Shown piece by piece: positions 22,485-30,531 of a DNA stretch of 42,933 bases (positions are counted from its first letter, which is position 1; each line of letters begins with the position of its first letter). The position numbers and the translations under genes were made by a program. The notes under the pieces were generated by a model. That model was given only the letters and a program-made list of their open reading frames with translations, was not told where the DNA came from and made no database searches. Source of the DNA: Gemmatimonadaceae bacterium (GTDB lineage Bacteria; Gemmatimonadota; Gemmatimonadetes; Gemmatimonadales; Gemmatimonadaceae); NCBI GenBank assembly GCA_013817305.1, contig JACDCY010000013.1:1-42933 (forward strand), read 5' to 3'.

Positions 22485-22520
22485 ATGCGCTTCTCGCTCG
22501 AAGTTCAAGTCACGCCATGA
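22485..22520 (+). CDS. 11-codon leader peptide, translationally coupled
   Basis: A very short frame (MRFSLEVQVTP) starts at an ATG placed behind a strong ribosome-binding sequence (GAAGGAG, 5 nt spacing) and stops at TGA 22518-22520, overlapping the next gene's ATG at 22517 as ATGA. The downstream gene has no SD of its own, so ribosomes probably reach it by re-initiation after this leader. The rest of 22277-22484 shows only the heptamer array and no recognisable gene. Confidence 0.45.
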   Translation: MRFSLEVQVTP

Positions 22521-23800
22521 GAGTGCCAGTCTTGCTCCTGGCGGCCGCCGTGCCTTCGTTGGTTTCAAGTTGCCGTCCGCATCATGCAGCAGCCGTGGGC
22601 GGTTGCACTTCATATGAGTGGACGGCGCCTGAAACCCTCCGCGGCCCGGGCAACGAAGCAATGTACGTGGAGTCACCTCAGTTGCTCCGACGCCGCGATA
22701 CGCTATGGGTTATCGGTTCCCCGACTTGGGCTCGAGGGCAATCGGGCTTGCCCGTGCTTTGGCCTTCAGGTGACAGTGTCTCTCCTAACTTGGTAGGAGT
22801 CAAGGTGCCCGTCGTAGAGCGCCGTTACGGCCTCGGTCGCGGAACGGTCATTTCTACGCCACCCGGTATGTGGAGCATATCGACTCCGCGCGCGGGACTT
22901 GATGACAGCGGCGGTCTGCATGTGCTGTGGCGAGTCGCCTGGGTTCCTGGCGCATCGGCTGACGATTCGCGGACGGTGTGGACGGCACGTTGGCGGCGCG
23001 GCGAATGGTCGCGGCCGCACGTAGTGCTCGACTCATTGCGGACCGTCGAATGGCTAAGCAGCCGCATTTCCGGCGTAACCAGCGTGGGCACGACACCGTA
23101 CATCTTTGCGCCGATGGTTTTGAGGGACACAGTATTCGTGCTCCGCGTCACGGAAACCGGCTGGCAACAACGCGCGGCGCCCATGGACGGGCACATCTAT
23201 TCCGAGATCGCCGGCGCTAACAATGATTCTCGGACGGTGTTCGTCACGTACGTCAAACAAAACGCTATTCACGCCGGGGAATTCGACATAGTCGCGAACA
23301 AGGTCACGCAAGCGGTGCGCGTCGCGTCGTTTCCAGTGGGAGCTATGATCCGAACGCGGGCGGTTTTGCCGGGCGCAGATCGCCGGGCAGTCGTATGGCT
23401 CGAGTCCTCGCTTGACGATCCGGCGGTATGGCACCTGCGGCTGGCGGAGTCCACTGATCATGGTGCGAACTGGCATGCCCACGCGTCTTTGCGCGTCAGG
23501 GCCGGGTCCGGAATCCTGCAGGCGACTTCCGATCGTGCAGGACGAGTGCACGTGCTATTTGACGGCCCCAACGCGAGCCCCTCTGCGCCGACTCACGCGG
23601 TTTGGGATGGCGAAGGGTGGCGGCAGAGCGGGCTGCCCGCACGTAGCGGGTTCGTAGTTCCATCGCCGAGTATTACCAGATGGGGGAACGATTCGGTTCT
23701 CGCGGTTTGGGCAATGGCAGAGTCGCGGACCTCGTTACCGGTCACGCTCTGGTCGATCGGCAGACCGTGCAGATCTCGAAAAGACTCGGGTAGTCGGTAA
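22517..23800 (+). CDS. hypothetical lipoprotein, propeller/sialidase-like
   Basis: A 427-residue protein whose N-terminus has a hydrophobic signal ending in LVSSC (lipobox-like). The remainder is rich in short beta-strand patterns with repeating Trp and Asp/Gly turns (for example GGLHVLWRVAWVPG, RVHVLFDGPN). It also contains STDHGANWHAH, which resembles the Asp-box of sialidase-like propellers. I therefore suggest a beta-propeller; no enzymatic residues are assigned. Base composition is visibly less GC-rich than in the surrounding housekeeping genes. It starts an accessory island of exported proteins running to 25299. Confidence 0.7.
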   Translation: MRVPVLLLAAAVPSLVSSCRPHHAAAVGGCTSYEWTAPETLRGPGNEAMYVESPQLLRRRDTLWVIGSPTWARGQSGLPVLWPSGDSVSPNLVGVKVPVVERRYGLGRGTVISTPPGMWSISTPRAGLDDSGGLHVLWRVAWVPGASADDSRTVWTARWRRGEWSRPHVVLDSLRTVEWLSSRISGVTSVGTTPYIFAPMVLRDTVFVLRVTETGWQQRAAPMDGHIYSEIAGANNDSRTVFVTYVKQNAIHAGEFDIVANKVTQAVRVASFPVGAMIRTRAVLPGADRRAVVWLESSLDDPAVWHLRLAESTDHGANWHAHASLRVRAGSGILQATSDRAGRVHVLFDGPNASPSAPTHAVWDGEGWRQSGLPARSGFVVPSPSITRWGNDSVLAVWAMAESRTSLPVTLWSIGRPCRSRKDSGSR

Positions 23801-23853
23801 CGCGTGATGCCGTGATGAAGTGGTACAAACACCTTACTTCGGGAGGTAATCGT

Positions 23854-24705
23854 ATGCGACCGTGGATTGACCGGATCAAGCAGTGGTGCACAGCCACAGG
23901 CGCGGTAGCATGTTTGGCGTGTGCGGACGCTCCGACACACCCCATCGGCGAGCGTGTGTTAGCGCCTGGCGGACTCCCGAGTTTAAACCTCGTGGCCGTC
24001 GCGGGGCAAGAATACTACGCTGACGGCGGATCCGGTGAGCTTGTTCCGACCGACGTGTGGCCCGCAAGCATCGTAAATCCAACCAGTAACGCCAGCATCA
24101 TGTGCGATGGTAATCTCTGTCAGGCGACGTTCCGAGCTTCCCACGAGGGCATGTGGCACTGGACGCGACAAAAGTTGAACTGGGCGATCGAAGAGGCTGA
24201 TTACAACTATCATGTCGCTGGTAGCACTGTCGAAAAAACTGGCGGTACGAGTTGCATTGACTGGCTTGCCATTGGTTTTTGCGCGAAAAAGAAACAGGTC
24301 AATGAACATACCGCATCAGCGTCGGTGAATGAATGTCGAGCTCGTGCGAAACTGAGTAGCGACCACGAAGCTGGATGGGGTATCCGCGCAGAGTGGAGTG
24401 CGGGTGGGTGGTCGTTATCCACAATGCTGTTCGGGGAGAAATCCGTTTCGACAAGCGCTGAGAACCTGGACGAAAGCAGATGCGACTTGTGCGACGACCC
24501 GACAACACCGGCGGTTGAGGAATGCGGTGTCGGGGAAAAAGGAGAAACCTATGGCGACAGTGGAACACCAAGCGGCGGCGGCGGCGGTGATTGTCCAACG
24601 TGCGTCGAGCAACCGCCTGATGGGCCGACGACGTGTTGGGTCCGGTATTGGTTCAATAAATCAACCGGGGAGGTTTACCAGGTACACATTCTTTACTGCT
24701 ATTGA
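23854..24705 (+). CDS. Cys-rich lipoprotein with Gly linker and C-terminal hairpin (module A)
   Basis: A 283-residue protein of no recognised family. The signal sequence ends in ACLAC, a lipobox. Several Cys pairs follow (CDGNLC, CIDWLAIGFC, CDLC), then a linker with a run of five Gly (SGGGGGDCPTC), and a final strand-turn-strand TCWVRYWF...TGEVYQVHILYCY with Cys as the second-last residue. ATG 23854 is preferred over 23812 since GGGAGG lies close upstream. Composition is lower in GC than the neighbours. A small exported protein gene follows after 72 nt, and a comparable pair recurs at 35420-36777. Confidence 0.65.
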   Translation: MRPWIDRIKQWCTATGAVACLACADAPTHPIGERVLAPGGLPSLNLVAVAGQEYYADGGSGELVPTDVWPASIVNPTSNASIMCDGNLCQATFRASHEGMWHWTRQKLNWAIEEADYNYHVAGSTVEKTGGTSCIDWLAIGFCAKKKQVNEHTASASVNECRARAKLSSDHEAGWGIRAEWSAGGWSLSTMLFGEKSVSTSAENLDESRCDLCDDPTTPAVEECGVGEKGETYGDSGTPSGGGGGDCPTCVEQPPDGPTTCWVRYWFNKSTGEVYQVHILYCY

Positions 24706-24777
24706 CGCCCGCGCACGTCACGGCAGGCTTTTTTTGCAATTGCGTGAATCACTCGGTTCCACCAACTGCGAGGTGTT

Positions 24778-25299
24778 ATGCGAATTTCGCAACTCTACAC
24801 GCTGATCGCAGCTTCTACTGCAACGCTTTCAGCGAGTATCCCCACTTGCGCGGGAGCACAAGATTCCTCTGCACCCGTGACTGTGGTAGTCGCCATCCTG
24901 GACAGCTACCCGGTGTTTCAAGCGAGCTCGCAGCGGACCGCTCAAACGGCAGCGGAGTTGTGGGCAATCGTAATACCACGTGACTTCACGGACGAAAGTC
25001 GAAGCATGGTGATATTAAACCCGGCTCACGCGACGCCGGAGGTGCTACATGCCGCATTGCGGGCTTTGCAGGCAGCTGGCACACGGGGTCGACAAACGCG
25101 ACTTATCGGCGTCACGCGACGCGGCACGAGGGGCCTTGATGGGCTGCCGCCCGCCGTGCGACATGCGCTGACTGCGACTATTGCTGAGCTGGTATCGGCG
25201 CGGCCTGCAATGGTGCGCGGCCATGCGCATGGAAGGCAAATCATACTAACAACGCCGGTTCGCCGCCTCACTGAGGGCACGACAGAGTTGAGTCCGTAA
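24778..25299 (+). CDS. small exported protein, partner of the module A lipoprotein
   Basis: A 173-residue protein with a signal peptide (cleavage expected at AGA/QDSS). The mature part alternates strands and helices: VVVAILD, SMVILNPAHATPEVLHAALR, then a C-terminal PAMVRGHAHGRQIILTTPV. No family is recognised. The pattern is similar to the protein at 36217-36777 (PLILLPIDADEADLLRGIV and QPVVLAGIGRARQVTIYV). The two look like distant paralogues. The ATG follows GAGGTG. It follows the module A lipoprotein in a likely operon; a T7 run at about 24730 in between might partly terminate transcription. Confidence 0.65.
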   Translation: MRISQLYTLIAASTATLSASIPTCAGAQDSSAPVTVVVAILDSYPVFQASSQRTAQTAAELWAIVIPRDFTDESRSMVILNPAHATPEVLHAALRALQAAGTRGRQTRLIGVTRRGTRGLDGLPPAVRHALTATIAELVSARPAMVRGHAHGRQIILTTPVRRLTEGTTELSP

Positions 25300-25323
25300 A
25301 GAGAGATTCAGTACAGCTGCAAA

Positions 25324-25375
25324 CGGACTGCTCATGGAGGAGGTAAGTAAACGAGTTACGACCATGAGCGGTCCG
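25324..25375. terminator. hairpin between convergent genes
   Basis: CGGACTGCTCATGG at 25324-25337 pairs with CCATGAGCGGTCCG at 25362-25375 in 13 of 14 positions. The loop of 24 nt contains GGAGGAGGTAAG. It lies between the convergent gene ends at 25299 and 25431 and could terminate both. It has no T-run. Confidence 0.5.
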
Positions 25376-25430
25376 CCGGCCTTCTCAACCCATGTGCCCG
25401 CGTAATGTCCGCTGATCGCGAACTCAATAG

Positions 25431-26291
25431 TTAGTCAACAAAGTTCCGTAATCTCTCCAGCATCCTCCGGTCCGCCGCCTCGGCATCATCCAGCTTGGGC
25501 GTCTCGATCACCTTCGGAATCGAGGCGAGGCGGTCGTCGTTCATGATCCTGCGAAACGGCGCCTCTCCGATCGCTCCCTCCCCGATGAGCTCGTGCCGGT
25601 CGCGCTTCGATCCTAGCGGAACCTTCGAATCGTTCAGGTGCATCATGCCCAGGCGCTCGCGTCCCACGACGTCGTCGAACCGCGCCCACACTCCGTCGTA
25701 ATCACTGATCAGATCGTAGCCGGCGGCGAATACGTGGGCGGTGTCGAAGCAGACGCCGACACGCGCGCGCGACGGCTCCGGGATCGCGGCGATCAGCCCG
25801 GCCATGTCTTCGAAGGTCGAGCCGAGCACCGTGCCGCCTCCGGCCGTCAGCTCGAGCAGGAGCCTCACGTGCCCCGGCACACGCTCGAGCACGATCCCGA
25901 TGGCCTCGGCGTTGCGCGCGATTCCAGCGGCGCGCTCATCCATGAAGTTGCCCGGATGCGACACCAGGTAGTCGAGCCGCAGCGCCTCGCTCCTCTTCAG
26001 CTCGCCGATGAACGACTCCAGCGACCGTGCACGCAGCACCGGGTCCGGTGACGCGAGGTTGATCAGGTAGCTGTCGTGGGCGCAGGTCGCGGTGACCTCC
26101 GTTTCAGCGAGCGCGGTCTGAAACGTCTCGCACTCATCCTCGAGACATTCCCGCTCGGCCCAGCGGTTCGCCATCTTGGTGAAGATCTGCATCGCCGTGG
26201 CGGCAATGGCCTTCGCGCGCGGTGGAGCGTTCGCGGTGCCACCAGCTATCGATGTATGCGCGCCTAGCGGAGCGGGCTTAGCGACTGCCAC
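25431..26291 (-). CDS. nfo: deoxyribonuclease IV (AP endonuclease)
   Basis: A 286-residue TIM-barrel, zinc-dependent endonuclease that cuts DNA 5' to abasic sites in base excision repair. Family landmarks are LGAHTSIAGG at the N-terminus, YLVSHPG, VCFDTAHVFAAGYD, MMHLNDSK.PLGSKRDRHE and IGEGAIG, and a terminal ETP. The usual LENTAGQG appears as LELTAGGG, a mild variation. It is the last gene of the long minus-strand operon; its start overlaps the end of the EnvC-like gene by 14 nt. Confidence 0.95.
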   Translation of the reverse strand: MAVAKPAPLGAHTSIAGGTANAPPRAKAIAATAMQIFTKMANRWAERECLEDECETFQTALAETEVTATCAHDSYLINLASPDPVLRARSLESFIGELKRSEALRLDYLVSHPGNFMDERAAGIARNAEAIGIVLERVPGHVRLLLELTAGGGTVLGSTFEDMAGLIAAIPEPSRARVGVCFDTAHVFAAGYDLISDYDGVWARFDDVVGRERLGMMHLNDSKVPLGSKRDRHELIGEGAIGEAPFRRIMNDDRLASIPKVIETPKLDDAEAADRRMLERLRNFVD

Positions 26292-27474
26292 GCAGCCACG
26301 TGAGCGGATTCACGGCCGGGCCGCCGCGCCGGATCTCGAAGTGGAGATGCGGCGGGAACGAAGGATCTGTGGCGCCCACGGTGCCGATCACCTGGCCCTT
26401 CGTCACACGCGCGCCCTTAGCCACGTTCATGCGACGGAGCGAGCCGTACACCGAATAGTCGCCGCCGCCGTGCTCCACGATAACCGTGTTTCCGTACGTG
26501 CCCATCACGTCGGCGAGCACTACCGTCCCGGACGACACCGATTTCACGGCCGTGCCGTCGGCGGCAGCTATTCCGATTCCGTTCCAGCGGGTAGTCGTGT
26601 TGTTCGGATTCACGACCCTTCCGAAGTTGTAAAGAATATTTCCCTGCACGGGCCAATCGAGCTGGCCGAGGTCGGTCGTCCGAATGGTGCTGGGCGCGCG
26701 CGTTGCACCGGACCGCGCTGCGGTTCGACGCCTCTCCGCCTCGAACGTCTCGATCACGCTCGTCAGGCGGGTCGCGGTCCGCGCCAGCTCGTCGAGGCGC
26801 TGCCTCGTGCGCCGGGTGTCTGCCTGGACGTTGCGCAGAGCGAGGCGCTCCCTCTCCTGTAGCCCGGCGATGCGCCGTTCCTCGTCGGCTTTGTCGTCCA
26901 TATTCTGGCGGACGTCGCCCTGCAGTCGCACGAGCTGCGCGCGATTATCCCGGATCCTGCGCTGCAGATCATCGACTCTCCGCACGAGCGCGCGATCCCG
27001 CTGCGCGAGAAGATGCAGGTACTTGTAACGCGCGATCAGGTCGCCGAAGGATTGAGCGGACAGGAGCACTTCGGCCGTGAACAGCGGACCACGCTTGTAG
27101 ATGTCCGCCACGCGCTTGCGGAGGACCGCATGCTTCACGGCGGCCTCGTCTTCTGCGCGGACGAGACTGGTGGTGGTCGTCTTCACTTCTTCAGTGATCG
27201 CGACTAGCTGTCGGTCGAGTGACTGCACGACGCGGCGGGTGGCCTCGCGCTGGCGGGTGAGGAGCTGTACCTCGTCCGTCAGGTTGTGCGCGGTGCGCTG
27301 GAGCCCCGCCATCCTCCGCTGCAGCTCTTCGCGCTCGCGCCGCACGCGTTCCAGCTCCTCGCGCTGCGCCCTGAGTCTCGCGTCGGTCGTCTGCGGCTGC
27401 TGTTGGGCATCCACCGCGGTACCGGCACCAACTAGCAGCCAACAGCCAACAGCCAACAGCCAACAGCGCTTCAT
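26278..27474 (-). CDS. EnvC-like murein hydrolase activator (M23/LytM fold, degenerate)
   Basis: A 398-residue exported protein: signal peptide, long coiled coil (about residues 30-250, dense in Arg, Glu, Gln and Leu), and a C-terminal LytM domain (from about 285). In active M23 enzymes the zinc site uses an HxGxD motif and a YxHL His. Here these positions read WNGIGI and YGSLRR, while the final HLHFE remains. The enzyme is therefore probably inactive and works as an amidase activator like EnvC, which partners FtsEX. ftsX and ftsE lie directly upstream, with 4-nt overlap. The signal peptide is encoded by four tandem heptamers. Confidence 0.9.
   Translation of the reverse strand: MKRCWLLAVGCWLLVGAGTAVDAQQQPQTTDARLRAQREELERVRREREELQRRMAGLQRTAHNLTDEVQLLTRQREATRRVVQSLDRQLVAITEEVKTTTTSLVRAEDEAAVKHAVLRKRVADIYKRGPLFTAEVLLSAQSFGDLIARYKYLHLLAQRDRALVRRVDDLQRRIRDNRAQLVRLQGDVRQNMDDKADEERRIAGLQERERLALRNVQADTRRTRQRLDELARTATRLTSVIETFEAERRRTAARSGATRAPSTIRTTDLGQLDWPVQGNILYNFGRVVNPNNTTTRWNGIGIAAADGTAVKSVSSGTVVLADVMGTYGNTVIVEHGGGDYSVYGSLRRMNVAKGARVTKGQVIGTVGATDPSFPPHLHFEIRRGGPAVNPLTWLRGSR
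27439..27466. repeat. four tandem CCAACAG heptamers inside the EnvC-like signal peptide
   Basis: Four perfect copies of CCAACAG (plus strand), read on the coding strand as CTGTTGG repeats that encode LLAVGCWLL. Seven is not a multiple of three, so gain or loss of one unit would shift the frame within the first 15 codons. Confidence 0.9.
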
Positions 27475-28319
27475 ACTTCCTTCAGATGCCGGCCCACGGA
27501 GAAGAGGCTGCCCAGAAGTCCGATCAAGGCGCCCGCTATGACACCGAGCACGGCCACGCGCGTGTCGAAGAACTCAGTCCGGATCATGCTCCGGCTTATG
27601 GTCTCGCTCGCGAACCAGGTCATGCCGAGCGCGAGCAGTCCACCGAGCACGCCCTTGACGAATCCGTCGATGAGGAACGGCAAGCGCACGAATCCGTCCG
27701 TCGCCCCGACGAGCCGCATGATGGCGATCTCCCGGCTGCGCGCGAGCACAGCCGTCCGGATCGTCGCGCCGATGATGATCACTGCGACGAGGGCGAATGC
27801 CGCGCCCAGCGCGAGACCGGCGAAGGTAGCGAGCGTCCGGAGCTTATACAGATTCTCAACCCACTCCTGCCCGTATCCGATGTCGTCGACGAACTCATAC
27901 GTCCCGGCGCGCTCCGCTACCGCTTTGACGGTCGTCGGGTCACGAAAGCCCGGACGAAGACGGATGTCCATCGAGCCCGGCAGAAATTCGCTCTCGAACA
28001 CATCGCTGAACTCGCTCATCTCCTTCTTGGCGCGAACCAGTCCTTCCTCGGGGCTGACATAGGTCACGCGCAGCACTTCCGGAAAAGAGCCGATGTCGCC
28101 CATCGCCGTGCTGATCGCCTCCGGCGATGTCCCGTCGGCCACGAAGGCACGGATCTCGACGCGCTCCTCGACGGTTCGCAGCGCATTGCGGATGTTCAGG
28201 GCCACCAGCGCGAAGAGCCCGAATGCGAACAGCGAGAAGGCGATCGTGAGGATGCCGAGCGTGCTCAGCAGGGGCGCCTTCCGGAATCCGGTAAACGCCT
28301 CGCGGGTCGCGAGCCTCAC
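27471..28319 (-). CDS. ftsX: cell-division ABC permease FtsX
   Basis: A 282-residue membrane protein with four membrane segments and a large periplasmic loop after the first (about residues 40-155, with SPEEGLVRAKKEM and LRPGFRDPTTVKAV). This is the family layout. FtsX pairs with the FtsE ATPase and passes a signal across the membrane to a hydrolase activator such as EnvC or to hydrolases directly. It overlaps ftsE upstream by 4 nt and the EnvC-like gene downstream by 4 nt, so all three are co-translated. Confidence 0.95.
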   Translation of the reverse strand: MRLATREAFTGFRKAPLLSTLGILTIAFSLFAFGLFALVALNIRNALRTVEERVEIRAFVADGTSPEAISTAMGDIGSFPEVLRVTYVSPEEGLVRAKKEMSEFSDVFESEFLPGSMDIRLRPGFRDPTTVKAVAERAGTYEFVDDIGYGQEWVENLYKLRTLATFAGLALGAAFALVAVIIIGATIRTAVLARSREIAIMRLVGATDGFVRLPFLIDGFVKGVLGGLLALGMTWFASETISRSMIRTEFFDTRVAVLGVIAGALIGLLGSLFSVGRHLKEV

Positions 28320-29038
28320 GCGGTATCGCCGGTTGGCGCGCGCCCAGGCTCCGGCTCCGGCGCGCCGACAGGGGTCTCGGCTGAGTCGTAAACGATTCTG
28401 CCGTGATTGAGCTCGATCACGCGGCAGTCGGCGCGGCGCACGAGATCGAGATCGTGTGTGGCCATCACCACGGCGGTCCCGGTCGAGTTGATGTCGCGGA
28501 GGAGCTGGAAGATTCCCCGCGTGGCACGATCATCGAGGTTGCCCGTGGGCTCGTCTGCAATGAGGATGAACGGGTCGTTCACGAGGGCGCGGGCGATGGC
28601 GACCCGCTGCTGCTCTCCGCCTGAGAGTTCGCGGGGAAATGAAGTAGCCTTCGAGGCAAGCCCGACCTGCGCGAGGACACGGTGGACCCTCGGCTGAATC
28701 GCCGCCTTGGGCGTGTCCGTCACCTCGAGCGCGAACGCGACGTTCGCTTCGGCGTTGCGGTCCTCCAGAAGCCGGAAGTCCTGAAACACGATGCCCAGCT
28801 TGCGGCGCAGCTTGGCGATCTCGCGGCGCGAAGCCCCCCGGCCGCTTACACCGCTGACCCGCACGTCGCCGTGACTGGGCTTTTCCTCCATGAACACCAG
28901 CTTCAGGATCGTCGACTTGCCGGAGCCGCTCGGACCGGTGAGGAAAACGAACTCCCCCTTTCGCACGTGGAACGTGATGTGGCTGAGGGCGATGCCTGTG
29001 CGTGGATATTCCTTGCCGACGCCCTGGAACTTGATCAT
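28316..29038 (-). CDS. ftsE: cell-division ATP-binding protein FtsE
   Basis: A 240-residue ABC ATPase: Walker [10 protein letters not shown] near residue 39, Q-loop VFQDFRLL, signature LSGGEQQRVAIAR, Walker B LIADEPTGNLD and H-loop ATHDLDLV. The sequence VFQDFRLLEDRNAEANVAF is characteristic of FtsE. A C-terminal tail rich in Pro, Glu and Ala goes beyond the usual 220-230 residues. The ATG at 29038 directly abuts the stop of the upstream cystathionine gamma-synthase-type gene. Confidence 0.96.
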   Translation of the reverse strand: MIKFQGVGKEYPRTGIALSHITFHVRKGEFVFLTGPSGSGKSTILKLVFMEEKPSHGDVRVSGVSGRGASRREIAKLRRKLGIVFQDFRLLEDRNAEANVAFALEVTDTPKAAIQPRVHRVLAQVGLASKATSFPRELSGGEQQRVAIARALVNDPFILIADEPTGNLDDRATRGIFQLLRDINSTGTAVVMATHDLDLVRRADCRVIELNHGRIVYDSAETPVGAPEPEPGRAPTGDTA

Positions 29039-30199
29039 TCAGGCGATGGCCTGAGCCAGATCGGCGATCAGGTCTTCCACGTCCTCGACGCCGACGCTCA
29101 GCCGCACGAACCCATCCGGGATTCCCATCTCCGCCCGCTCTTCAGGCGTCATGCGCGAATGGGAGGAATAGCGGGGCTCGATCACCAGAGAGTCCACGCC
29201 GCCGAGGCTGGCCGCGTGCGTGAACAGCTTGAGCTTGCGGAGGAAGCCATCGGCTGCCGCGGCGCCGCCGGCGAGCTCGATCGCGAGCATCCCGCCGAAT
29301 CCGGAGAGGATCTCGCGGGCGATCTGGTGATCGGGATGCGATTCCAATCCGGGGTAGTGGACTGCGGCGAAGGCGCGCTGCGACCCTGCCCATTGCGCGA
29401 TGCGGAGCGCGTTGGCGTTCTGCTGTCGCACGCGCACGCCGAGTGTCTTGAGGCCGCGCGACAGCATCCAGCATGCGAACGGGTCGGGTGCGGGGCCCCA
29501 GTACTTCACCTTCTCGCGAACTTCGTCGATGAAGGACGAAGTTCCCAGCACGACGCCGCCCAGAACGTCGTGGTGACCGTTGAGATACTTGGTGGTGGAA
29601 TGGATTACGACGTCCGCGCCGTGCTCGAGCGGACGGAAATTGATCGGGCTCGCAAAAGTGGAATCGACCACGAGCGCGATCCCCTGCGCGTGCGTGAAAC
29701 TCCGGATCGGCGAGAGGTCGATCACGCGGCAGGTGGGGTTCACCGGCGTCTCGAGAAAAATCGCCCGGGTCTCAGGGCGGGCGTCCTTTCGCCAGACGCG
29801 CGGATCGGACGGATCGACGAGAGTCACTTCTATTCCGAGCGTCCGGAGCTCGCTCATGAAAAAATGGTGCGTGCCTCCGTAGATCCAGCTGCTTGCGAGC
29901 AGGTGATCTCCGGGTCGCAGCAGCGCCATCATCGCGGACGCGGTCGCGCCCATGCCGCTCGACGTCACGACGGCTGCTTCTGCTCCGTCGAGCAGGGCGA
30001 GCGTGCGCTCGAGCGCTTCGACGTTGGGAGTATTCCCGTACCGCGCGTACTTGAGCTCGTCGGTGCCGAAGTCCTGGACGTAGTTGACCGACTGCACCAG
30101 GCTCTCGCCTACGGGAGAGCCGGCGACGCGGCGCTTTGAATCGCCGTGTATGGCGATCGTCGACAGCCCGCGTTGCCGATCCAGCTCCGGCCCGGTCAG
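29039..30199 (-). CDS. trans-sulfuration PLP enzyme (cystathionine gamma-synthase/lyase type)
   Basis: A 386-residue PLP enzyme of the Cys/Met metabolism family. The PLP lysine is in DVVIHSTTKYLNGHHDV; other marks are YARYGNTPNVEALE, SGMGATASAM and SLGGVDSLVIEP. No ATG, GTG or TTG lies between the upstream stop and GTG 30097, but the family N-terminus (LSTIAIHGDSKRRVAGSPVG) is encoded there. I therefore place the start at CTG 30199, which has AGGAG six bases upstream and overlaps the previous stop as CTGA. Starting at 30097 would remove 34 conserved residues. Cystathionine gamma-synthase, gamma-lyase and O-succinylhomoserine sulfhydrylase cannot be told apart here. Confidence 0.88.
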   Translation of the reverse strand: MTGPELDRQRGLSTIAIHGDSKRRVAGSPVGESLVQSVNYVQDFGTDELKYARYGNTPNVEALERTLALLDGAEAAVVTSSGMGATASAMMALLRPGDHLLASSWIYGGTHHFFMSELRTLGIEVTLVDPSDPRVWRKDARPETRAIFLETPVNPTCRVIDLSPIRSFTHAQGIALVVDSTFASPINFRPLEHGADVVIHSTTKYLNGHHDVLGGVVLGTSSFIDEVREKVKYWGPAPDPFACWMLSRGLKTLGVRVRQQNANALRIAQWAGSQRAFAAVHYPGLESHPDHQIAREILSGFGGMLAIELAGGAAAADGFLRKLKLFTHAASLGGVDSLVIEPRYSSHSRMTPEERAEMGIPDGFVRLSVGVEDVEDLIADLAQAIA

Positions 30200-30531
30200 G
30201 CTCTGCTCCTGTTGGGGCGGGTGTCGAGATCGGGCTTCGCCACGCGGACGTATTCCGAGATCGAGAGTCCGGCGACGTCCCGGATGAAGACGTCGCCTTC
30301 GGCGATGGTGTCGTCGATGCTGAGCTCCGCGAGCTCGTGACGCCGCGGGCCGAATACCCAGACCAGCTCACCGCCCTCGACGAGCCGGAGGAGGGCGTCT
30401 GGCGCGTTCATCCAGATCTTGGGGCCACGCTCTGGATCACCTCGTCGCGTCGCGATGTAGCGGGCAACGCGCAGGTCGCCCTCCCTGGTGCGCAGGCCCC
30501 GTATCGACGCAGGCGCCATCGTCCGCAGCAT
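30196..30531 (-). CDS. hypothetical protein, small beta-rich
   Basis: A 111-residue soluble protein of unknown family. It is rich in predicted strands (GDLRVARYIA, GELVWVFGP, GDVFIRDVAG, YVRVAKPD). The phrase DDTIAEGDVFIRDVAG has the look of a small beta-barrel, faintly like molybdopterin-dinucleotide-binding ends, but that is only a suggestion. The ATG at 30531 shares one base with the stop of the upstream STAS-like gene (TGATG), so it is co-translated in the operon. Its stop overlaps the CTG start of the next gene. Confidence 0.75.
   Translation of the reverse strand: MLRTMAPASIRGLRTREGDLRVARYIATRRGDPERGPKIWMNAPDALLRLVEGGELVWVFGPRRHELAELSIDDTIAEGDVFIRDVAGLSISEYVRVAKPDLDTRPNRSRA

Noticed and set aside
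29772-30371. 199-codon frame over the start of the trans-sulfuration gene
   Set aside because: It is in another frame and covers parts of two supported genes; composition is Ser/Arg/Pro-rich as in shadows.
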